DNA of 64,000 bases from CAZGMN01 sp964645765 (GTDB taxonomy: Bacteria > Acidobacteriota > Aminicenantia > Aminicenantales > Aminicenantaceae). Of the stretch, positions 58,168 to 64,000 are shown piece by piece. Location: contig CAZYBE010000004.1 in the NCBI GenBank assembly GCA_964645765.1, positions 1-64,000 of the forward strand. Direction: 5' to 3'. The notes beneath the pieces were generated by a model. That model searched no databases and was not told the origin of the DNA. It worked only from the letters and a program-made list of their open reading frames with translations. A program made the position numbers and the translations under genes. Each line of letters opens with the position of its first letter. Position 1 is the first letter of the stretch.

Positions 58168-59036
58168 TGGCCATCAAAGAAAAGGGTTATGCCCATTGGG
58201 ACGGCGAACTCAGCGAGCAAAGGTTTCCCTGGTGGCCGATCGCCCGGGCCGGGATTAAATTGACCTTCAAGAAAAAATTTTTCAAACCTTATTTTATGCT
58301 GAGTTTTATTCCTGCGGTTGTCTCTCTTGCCATAATTTATGTTTCAGAGAGGATACAGGATTTCAAGTTCATGATCCGGGATTCAGCTACTTTTCTTAAG
58401 ATCGACCCCAAATATTTCAAGACCTATTTTACCTTAGATGGCCTGCTTTTTTTGATGGTCGTCTTAATGATTTTCTGCGGGGCAGGTCTCATCTCCGATG
58501 ACCTCAAGCACAATTCTCTCCAGCTCTATTTTTCCCGGCCCATAAAGAAAAAGGACTATTTTATCGGCAAAACCGCTGTCATCGTTTTCTTTTTATCCCT
58601 TTTAACCCTTGTTCCCGGCCTCGGCTTCTTCATCATGAAGCTCGTTTTTTCGGGGAGCTTCAAATTCTTTCTTGCCTATCCCTGGCTGCCCATTTCTATT
58701 ATCGGCTATTCCTTAATCCTTACAGCCTTTTTTTCTTTCTATACTCTCTTGCTCTCTTCGATAAATAAGAATAGAAGATATGTGGCTATTCTCATCATCG
58801 GCGTTTATCTTTTTTCTGATATTCTTTATGGAATATTTTACGGCCAATTCCACAGCCAATATTTCTCACTCATTTCGCTGAGAGCTGACCTGCAGCAGGT
58901 GGGAGCAGTCGTTTTTAACCAGAAGAATCCCTACAATATTCCCTGGATTTTTTCATTCCTTGTTCTTTGCGCTGTATGCCTTTTGGCCGCATTTGTCTTG
59001 AAAAAGAAAGTTAAGGGAGTTGAGGTCGTCAAATGA
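58164..59036 (+). CDS. ABC-2 type transporter permease
   Basis: 290 residues. An N-terminal soluble leader (MMAIKEKGYAHWDGELSEQRFPWWPI) resembles the prefix often seen in multi-copper/gliding ABC-2 permeases, followed by about six membrane segments (FMLSFIPAVVSLAIIYV; GLLFLMVVLMIFCGAGLI; IVFFLSLLTLVPGLGFF; ISIIGYSLILTAFFSFY; VAILIIGVYLFSDILYG; ending IFSFLVLCAVCLLAAFVL). SDDLKHNSLQLYFSRPIKKKDYFIGK is typical of ABC-2 proteins. Overlaps the flanking ATPase genes by 4 nt on each side. Confidence 0.88.
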   Translation: MMAIKEKGYAHWDGELSEQRFPWWPIARAGIKLTFKKKFFKPYFMLSFIPAVVSLAIIYVSERIQDFKFMIRDSATFLKIDPKYFKTYFTLDGLLFLMVVLMIFCGAGLISDDLKHNSLQLYFSRPIKKKDYFIGKTAVIVFFLSLLTLVPGLGFFIMKLVFSGSFKFFLAYPWLPISIIGYSLILTAFFSFYTLLLSSINKNRRYVAILIIGVYLFSDILYGIFYGQFHSQYFSLISLRADLQQVGAVVFNQKNPYNIPWIFSFLVLCAVCLLAAFVLKKKVKGVEVVK

Positions 59037-59959
59037 GCCCAATGATCGAGACCAAGGGCCTCTCCCGATGGTATGGAAACGTTCTAGGGTTGAGTGATGT
59101 CTCGATTCAGATTGAGCAGGGAATTTCGGGAATTCTTGGACCAAACGGAGCAGGGAAATCAACTTTCCTCAAGCTCTTGACCGGACAGATAAAACCCAAT
59201 ATCGGCTATGTCAGAATCAAAGGCAAAAAAGTTTGGAATAACTATACCCTGCTTCGAGAGATCGGGTTCTGTCCGGAGCAGGATTCTTTCTACGAAGAAA
59301 TGACAGGCTGGCAGTTTTTGACCAGCCTTTTAAAGCTTTATAATCTTTCTAAATCTGAAATAGAAAATCTGGCTCAAAAGGCTCTGGAGATTGTCGAGCT
59401 GACTATGGACAAAGATAGAGTCATTAAGTCTTACAGCCGGGGCATGCGTCAGAGAATAAAATTTGCTCAGGCCATTGCCCACAATCCTGAAATCCTCATC
59501 CTTGATGAGCCTTTGAATGGCCTCGACCCTCTGGCCAGGCGCAAGATCATCCGCCTGATCAAATCCTATGAGAAAGAGGGAAAGACGATCATCGTCTCCA
59601 GCCATGTCCTTCCCGAAATTGAAGCCATGACCAATCAGGTCATCCTCATCCATCAGGGAAAGATTTTTGCCCAGGGCGATATTCATTACATCAGAGACTT
59701 AATCGAGGACCATCCGCATATCATTTCCATTAAATGCAACCGGCCTCGCCAGCTCGCATCGAAGTTCATCAATGAAGACTATGTTCTGAAGGTCCACTTT
59801 GGCTCGAACCAGGACTCGCTTCTTGTCGAAACGAACAACAGGGATAAGTTTTTCAGCCTTTTGCCCTCTCTCTTTGTCGATGGCAACATCGAAGTCGAAG
59901 AAATCACCTCTCCAGACGACAATTTACAGGCTGTCTTCGATTATCTCGTAGGGAAGTAG
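59033..59959 (+). CDS. ABC transporter ATP-binding protein
   Basis: 308 residues. Walker A GILGPNGAGKSTFLKLLTG, signature variant YSRGMRQRIKFAQAI (Arg for the first Gly), Walker B EILILDEPLNGLDPLARR and switch His in IVSSHVLPE. It pairs with the permease that follows after 1 bp. Sequence layout parallels the ATPase at 57256, so the two pairs probably arose by duplication and may work as one heteromeric exporter. Confidence 0.92.
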   Translation: MSPMIETKGLSRWYGNVLGLSDVSIQIEQGISGILGPNGAGKSTFLKLLTGQIKPNIGYVRIKGKKVWNNYTLLREIGFCPEQDSFYEEMTGWQFLTSLLKLYNLSKSEIENLAQKALEIVELTMDKDRVIKSYSRGMRQRIKFAQAIAHNPEILILDEPLNGLDPLARRKIIRLIKSYEKEGKTIIVSSHVLPEIEAMTNQVILIHQGKIFAQGDIHYIRDLIEDHPHIISIKCNRPRQLASKFINEDYVLKVHFGSNQDSLLVETNNRDKFFSLLPSLFVDGNIEVEEITSPDDNLQAVFDYLVGK

Positions 59960-59960
59960 A

Positions 59961-60773
59961 ATGGAAGAGAGAAACAAAGGAAAATTCTTTTTCTTCATCG
60001 ATTCGACAAAAAATGTTTTCTCCGTTTTCTTCTCCATGGGAAGGAGAGCTAAAAGGACAAAAGTTTTTTATCTGGTCAGCCTTCTGCCGGTCGCAATGGC
60101 CACGATCATCAAAGTCACCCGAATGTTTTCGGAAAGAAGCGATATCGACGGCATCTATATCTTTTCCAACATGATTGTCGTTTTCTACCTGCAGTTTCTC
60201 ATCCTCATTCTGTCTCTCTTTTTTGGAATTTCGGTCTGCTCTGAGGAATTGGAAGGAAAGACGCTGACCTATTTAACCACCCGGCCTGTATCTAAATCTG
60301 CCATCGTCCTTGGCAAATACGGTGCTTATACTTCTCTAGTTATTTTGATGACAGCTGCCGGCCTGGTCTTTTCGTTCTTGATATTGAATGCGAATATGCT
60401 TCTCAAATTTTCCATTTACAAGACTCTTATCAGGGATGGGGTTGTTTTGAGCCTGGGACTTATCTGCTACACGGCATTTTTCACCTTTATCGGCATTCTT
60501 CTCAAAAGGTCGATCATGTTCGGGCTGATTTTCAGTTTTGGCTGGGAGAGTGTCATTCAATATTTTCCAGGCTCAACCCAGCGCTTCTCCATCGTTCATT
60601 ATCTCAAGTCCCTTCTTCCTGGTCAGACAGGGGGAAGGTTCTCCTTTTTGCTCTTTCGCCTGGAGCCAACCTCGCCGGCATTGGCCCTGTTCATGCTTTT
60701 TCTGATTACAGGGTTTTTCCTGGGCTTGGCCTGTCTTCTTTTTTCTCTACGAGAATATATAATCGAGGATTAA
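59961..60773 (+). CDS. ABC-2 type transporter permease
   Basis: 270 residues with about six membrane segments (VFYLVSLLPVAMATIIKV; NMIVVFYLQFLILILSLFF; YTSLVILMTAAGLVFSFLIL; VLSLGLICYTAFFTFIGILL; ending LFMLFLITGFFLGLACLLF). CSEELEGKTLTYLTTRPVSKSAIVLGKYGAY matches the ABC-2 pattern seen in the first permease. Last gene of the four-gene ABC operon; convergent with the lipoprotein gene ending at 60783. Confidence 0.87.
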   Translation: MEERNKGKFFFFIDSTKNVFSVFFSMGRRAKRTKVFYLVSLLPVAMATIIKVTRMFSERSDIDGIYIFSNMIVVFYLQFLILILSLFFGISVCSEELEGKTLTYLTTRPVSKSAIVLGKYGAYTSLVILMTAAGLVFSFLILNANMLLKFSIYKTLIRDGVVLSLGLICYTAFFTFIGILLKRSIMFGLIFSFGWESVIQYFPGSTQRFSIVHYLKSLLPGQTGGRFSFLLFRLEPTSPALALFMLFLITGFFLGLACLLFSLREYIIED

Positions 60774-60782
60774 AAGAGCCCC

Positions 60783-61778
60783 CTATTTTTTCTCGGGCTT
60801 TGTTTCCTTGCCTTTCTTGAATTTAGCTGTGAGCTCTTGGATGAAACTCTCAGGCAGATTGATATAGATTCTGACATGGTCAGGACCTGAGGTAATCTCG
60901 ATTTTATTCAGCACTTCGCCAAGATTGAAATCTTGAATGGTGACCAAAGCTCCCATGGTTTTCCAGTTGTTCAAGTAATCGGCAATCTCTTGATTTTTTG
61001 AAGGATCGCTGCTCATCGCTTTTATCTCAGCCATGATATTTTTGTCTCTGTAATCGAAATAGAGGGAAGCGGAGCTGACGGTTTTCAGGGCGCTGAGCAG
61101 GGGGTTGGTGGATACAATCTTGTCCATGACTTCGGGCGGCATAACGGCAGCCGCCCAGAACAGAGCTTCTTTATTGGTTTTAGCAATTAGAGCCGAGAGC
61201 GGTTCGTTTTTGAAAACATTCTCCCCTTTTTTCTGGAGAATATCTATGACGGACTTGACTTTGGCTGTGTCTCCGGCAAGGATGTTTGAGTTGTCGATAA
61301 AGCAAAAGCTCGGCCCTTCTTCCCCCTTTTTCCCAGTATAAACCTTGAAGCCGTTGTATTCTTCTTCTTTGAGCTCCTCCTCTTTTCCAATTTTTTCCTT
61401 GACGAGAGGGAAGAGAGAATCCTTGTTGTATTTAAGGTTGATGATGACCACGGCCTTTTGCTTGGCTTTTTCCATCTCTCCTGAGACGCCGCCGGCGATA
61501 AAATAAATGTCTTTTTGAGGGTCAATTCCAGTCTTCTCCATGAACTCCTGATAATCTTTATTGCCTCCATCTTCTTTTAAGGCTTTGCTCAAAACTTCTA
61601 TCCCCATCACTCGATGAAAATCGATGAAGAAGATGGCTCTGACATCCTTGGGAATAAGGCTGAGCATGTCTTCGGCTTTGGCTGAGCCGGCCTTTGGAGC
61701 AGTTGACTTTTCGCCGCAAGCCGTGAAAAGGAAAAGGGCAAAGATTGTTGCCATTCCGAATGTTATAAATTTTCTCAT
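60783..61778 (-). CDS. Hypothetical lipoprotein
   Basis: 331 residues. Signal with lipobox (FALFLFTACGEKS), then DMLSLIPKDVRAIFFIDFHRVMG, repeated alpha/beta segments and a Lys-rich tail. The domain resembles periplasmic DUF3352-like proteins that start by stating a Pro-x-Asp-x-x-Phe-like core, but I do not claim the family. No catalytic motif is visible. GGAGG precedes the ATG. Probably anchored in the outer or inner membrane. Function unknown. Confidence 0.65.
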   Translation of the reverse strand: MRKFITFGMATIFALFLFTACGEKSTAPKAGSAKAEDMLSLIPKDVRAIFFIDFHRVMGIEVLSKALKEDGGNKDYQEFMEKTGIDPQKDIYFIAGGVSGEMEKAKQKAVVIINLKYNKDSLFPLVKEKIGKEEELKEEEYNGFKVYTGKKGEEGPSFCFIDNSNILAGDTAKVKSVIDILQKKGENVFKNEPLSALIAKTNKEALFWAAAVMPPEVMDKIVSTNPLLSALKTVSSASLYFDYRDKNIMAEIKAMSSDPSKNQEIADYLNNWKTMGALVTIQDFNLGEVLNKIEITSGPDHVRIYINLPESFIQELTAKFKKGKETKPEKK

Positions 61779-61877
61779 CGTCTGACCTCCTCTACACCAT
61801 GGCCAAATTTAAATTCCTCACCGCCCTCTGAGGACTATATCAAAAATAAGCTTGGCAGAGCAAATTATTTTTTGGAG

Positions 61878-61960
61878 TCCTAAAATTGTAGCAAGTGGGG
61901 AGCACGCCATGCCACCCCCTTGTTAGAGGTGATCATTAGCGATTATAGAATTTGGGGATG
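61878..61960. repeat. Decayed relative of the inverted-repeat element at 11244
   Basis: GTGGGGAGCACGCCATGCCACCCC corresponds to GCGGGGAGCATGCCGCGCCACCCC at 11374-11397, and GAATTTGGGGATG on the right to GAATTTAGGATGC. TCCTAAAATT on the left is a partial arm. Located in the gap between the lipoprotein gene and the membrane protein gene. Confidence 0.55.
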
Positions 61961-61970
61961 ATTTCGATCA

Positions 61971-62912
61971 TTATTTAAGATACCTGTAAAGCTCCATCTG
62001 GCTGGAGTAGAGCCAGCAGCGGAGCCAGATAACGGCAAAGATGAAAATTTGCTGGAGGAAGAAGGCGGCCAGCACCTCCAGAAAATTAGATTGAGGGAGC
62101 GCCTCTTTGGCGAGAATGTAAACGACTGTCACTGCGGCCTGAATCAGGAAAAGAAAAGCATAGAGAGAAACTGTGACAAAAGGATGTCTCAAGGCAAAGG
62201 CTAAAGCTTGAGTGGCTGATTCGAGAACATCGCGCTTTTCTTCGAGGACGATTTTGATCCGGGCATAATCAAAGACCATCTGCAGCAGGAGAAGAAGGAA
62301 GAAGATTATCGCGCTGGAGATGAGGCCAAAATAGAAGGGCTTGATTTCTGATATTGCACTTCGGGCAACATTGCTCACGATAGACTCAAAACATGCGGCG
62401 AGGAAAATGCCAACAGCAAGGAATGGAATCCAGGATAAGACTGTCAAATAGAAGAAGCGCGAGAAAAGAAAGCCAGCACCCTCAAAGAATCTTCTCATTG
62501 TGAATTCTTGTCTTTCCTGGTTAAAAGTCGAAAGGATGCCTCCAGCAAGGAAAGTGTGGAGGATGATGTAGAGAATGACCAGGATGAGAAGGAGAGGAGG
62601 AAAGTTAAGAATGCGCATCTCGACTAAAGCCTGGAGGTTGTCGAGGACAGGGCCCTTGCCGATGATGGAAGGCGTGAACGTTGTCTCCAGGCCCCGGCTC
62701 TGGTCCCTGAACTCCTCCCACCAGAGATAATCGAAGCCCCCGGCCATTTTTTCGCCAACAAGGCTCGAGCCGAAGGAATCTTTGAGAGAGCGATAGAGAG
62801 GAAAGGCCAGAATCAGGGAAAAGAGCAGGTTGATGATGAAAAGCAAAAGAACCATCCGCGTCAGGTTGGCCGTGGCCCTGAATCCCTTGCAAAAATTTAT
62901 GAGCGCTTTCAT
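61971..62912 (-). CDS. Hypothetical multipass membrane protein
   Basis: About 313 residues from the ATG at 62912, chosen because AAGGAGG lies 6 nt upstream; the frame is open further upstream inside the preceding gene. Around six hydrophobic segments: MVLLLFIINLLFSLILAFPLY; FPPLLLILVILYIILHTFLAG; FYLTVLSWIPFLAVGIFLAA; FGLISSAIIFFLLLLLQMVF; SLYAFLFLIQAAVTVVYIL; and FLQQIFIFAVIWLRCWLY. A periplasmic loop (GGFDYLWWEEFRDQSRGLET) lies between the first two. No family recognised. It follows the M1-type peptidase gene by 20 bp, so co-function is inferred only from linkage. Confidence 0.7.
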   Translation of the reverse strand: MKALINFCKGFRATANLTRMVLLLFIINLLFSLILAFPLYRSLKDSFGSSLVGEKMAGGFDYLWWEEFRDQSRGLETTFTPSIIGKGPVLDNLQALVEMRILNFPPLLLILVILYIILHTFLAGGILSTFNQERQEFTMRRFFEGAGFLFSRFFYLTVLSWIPFLAVGIFLAACFESIVSNVARSAISEIKPFYFGLISSAIIFFLLLLLQMVFDYARIKIVLEEKRDVLESATQALAFALRHPFVTVSLYAFLFLIQAAVTVVYILAKEALPQSNFLEVLAAFFLQQIFIFAVIWLRCWLYSSQMELYRYLK

Positions 62913-62932
62913 CTTCGTCCTCCTTCCCGCCC

Positions 62933-64000
62933 TCATCCGCCAAAAATCGTGAAAAACTCCAGGGCGTGCTGAAGCCTGAGAAGCCAGTTGGATACCCATT
63001 TTAAAGGTGCCAGCCAATTCGATTTTCTGCTCAGGCTGTTGTTTGTGCGGTTTACGTCCAGGACAAGCTTGAATTCAGGGTCGACGACCGCCCTTTCCAC
63101 GCGGGACCGGCCTTTGAATATAAACTTTTTCCATCTGTACTGGCCGTCCCAGGCGCGTCTTACTTCTTTTTTGTCTTCAAAGACGATGAGCACATCCACC
63201 GGGATTTTAACCCCGCCCAGCCTGCGGACAATGACTTCTGAATGGTAAAGGGGTGTCTTCTCAATCTTGGGGAAAGGTTCCTTGTATTTTCCCTCAAACC
63301 ATCCCTGAGGCTCTCTCTCCCTGCGGTTTATGATATCGCCGAGAGCATAATCAAGCTTTTCCGAGCCGTAAATAAATTGGTCGAGGAACCAGCTCATATC
63401 CTTTCCGGCAAACTCAGAGACGACAGCATAAAAATCCTGGGGGCGGGGGTGTTTCCGCCAGAAACGCTGCGAATAGGCTTTGATCATCCTCGAAAAAAGC
63501 GCTTCTCCCATGTATCTTTTAAGGGTTCGAAGCATGAGCTCGGCTTTTTGATAGGAATTAGCTCCATAGCTTTCGTCCCCGAGGAATTCCCAGGAGAAAC
63601 GCTGTATGATGTCCATGTCTGAAGTCAGGCGGTGCTCTGAGATTCCCTCTGACTCGATTGGAATTTTTACTTCTCTGAAAGTTACCGGTATCCCGAAATA
63701 GGTCTTGGAGTAAAGCGGCTCTCCGTAGGCGGCATAATAGACTTCTGAATCCAGGAAGGACGTGAAACCCTCATCCATCCAGGGGTTTTCAAACTCGTTG
63801 CTTCCGACAAGGCCGTAGAAGTAACCATGGCCGAATTCGTGGATTGTCACTCCTTCAGGGACAGGAATTCCTTTCTTGGTAAGAAAATAGGCCCCGCCAG
63901 TAAAGAACGTCGGATACTCCATCCCTCCGGAGTGGCTGTTGTAAGCCGGGTCAACGCAGGTCGCTGTGGCATAAGGATAGTCGCCGTAGAAGAGGCTGCA
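62933..64000 (-). CDS. M1 family (aminopeptidase N-like) metallopeptidase, 5' part outside the window
   Basis: About 355 residues visible up to the window edge. The zinc site is HEFGHGYFYGLVGSNEFENPWMDEGFTSFLDSE, matching HExxH-x18-E, and HSGGMEYPTFFTGG upstream is the substrate-recognition GxMEN-like loop. The rest of the catalytic domain (YQKAELMLRTLKRYMG, QDFYAVVSEFAGKDMSWFLDQFIYG) and a C-terminal beta domain follow. The start lies beyond 64000. Such proteins with a membrane neighbour and an ABC transporter near are common in this group of bacteria. Confidence 0.9.
   Translation of the reverse strand, partial: CSLFYGDYPYATATCVDPAYNSHSGGMEYPTFFTGGAYFLTKKGIPVPEGVTIHEFGHGYFYGLVGSNEFENPWMDEGFTSFLDSEVYYAAYGEPLYSKTYFGIPVTFREVKIPIESEGISEHRLTSDMDIIQRFSWEFLGDESYGANSYQKAELMLRTLKRYMGEALFSRMIKAYSQRFWRKHPRPQDFYAVVSEFAGKDMSWFLDQFIYGSEKLDYALGDIINRREREPQGWFEGKYKEPFPKIEKTPLYHSEVIVRRLGGVKIPVDVLIVFEDKKEVRRAWDGQYRWKKFIFKGRSRVERAVVDPEFKLVLDVNRTNNSLSRKSNWLAPLKWVSNWLLRLQHALEFFTIFGG

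Overview
The window reads as a chromosomal fragment of an uncultured, anaerobic, Gram-negative bacterium. Anaerobic metabolism is indicated by a very large ferredoxin/heterodisulfide-reductase/2-oxoacid oxidoreductase cluster. An LPS outer membrane is indicated by lpxB, waaA (kdtA), lnt, Tat and lipoprotein signals, and an outer-membrane beta-barrel. Gene content and protein style resemble Candidatus Aminicenantes/Acidobacteriota-type genomes; that is inference from family resemblance, not a search. Two runs of exactly 100 N (30026-30125, 41000-41099) show a scaffolded draft assembly. No rRNA, tRNA, CRISPR array or insertion-sequence transposase was recognised.

Region 1-11132, minus strand: one long gene train, in transcription order hdrC, hdrB, korD, korA, korB, korC, hdrA, mvhD/floxD, two 4Fe-4S dicluster proteins (FloxB/FloxC type), floxA, a 2Fe-2S/4Fe-4S protein of the fumarate-reductase B type, and a fumarate-reductase/succinate-dehydrogenase-type flavoprotein cut by the window edge. 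Together they look like a soluble flavin-based electron-bifurcating assembly linking 2-oxoacid oxidation, ferredoxin, NAD(H), a disulfide or similar acceptor and possibly fumarate. A perfect 9-5-9 palindrome lies just upstream of hdrC.

11244-16789: a transposon-like inverted-repeat element, a membrane protein with a degenerate spermidine-synthase fold, an AmmeMemoRadiSam radical SAM enzyme, a DUF362 protein and an exported DUF6599-like protein. 16795-23909, minus: REC-GGDEF diguanylate cyclase, Cys-rich protein, Mth938-like protein, rnc, pyrC, pyrB, pyrR, ribF and a DUF1844 protein. 24038-31512: MazG C-terminal-domain protein, a beta-barrel protein, then the operon nfeD-slipin-SPOR-lnt-prfB, where prfB carries the classic +1 programmed frameshift. 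31620-38938: HU protein, deoxyhypusine-synthase-like protein, coaE, two PilZ-like proteins around a LuxR-type regulator with a degenerate receiver, proS, pcm and a DUF192 lipoprotein.

39026-49512: fused homocysteine methyltransferase/methylene-THF reductase with an apparent AUC start, then the minus-strand set rpsO-pnp-three pseudopilins-lpxB, then waaA and a PAP2 phosphatase. 49706-64000: D-aminoacylase, alpha/beta hydrolase and M23 peptidase, an S9 peptidase, a phosphoglycerate mutase whose sequence is circularly permuted, two overlapping ABC ATPase/permease pairs, a lipoprotein, a membrane protein and a truncated M1 metallopeptidase.

The strongest unusual signals are (i) the circularly permuted iPGM at 55505-57094, (ii) a dispersed family of modular palindromic intergenic elements whose stems differ between copies but stay complementary within each copy, (iii) the FrdAB-Flox-HdrA-Kor-HdrBC supercluster, and (iv) several promoters whose -10 box lies about 8 nt before the start codon, suggesting leaderless mRNAs.
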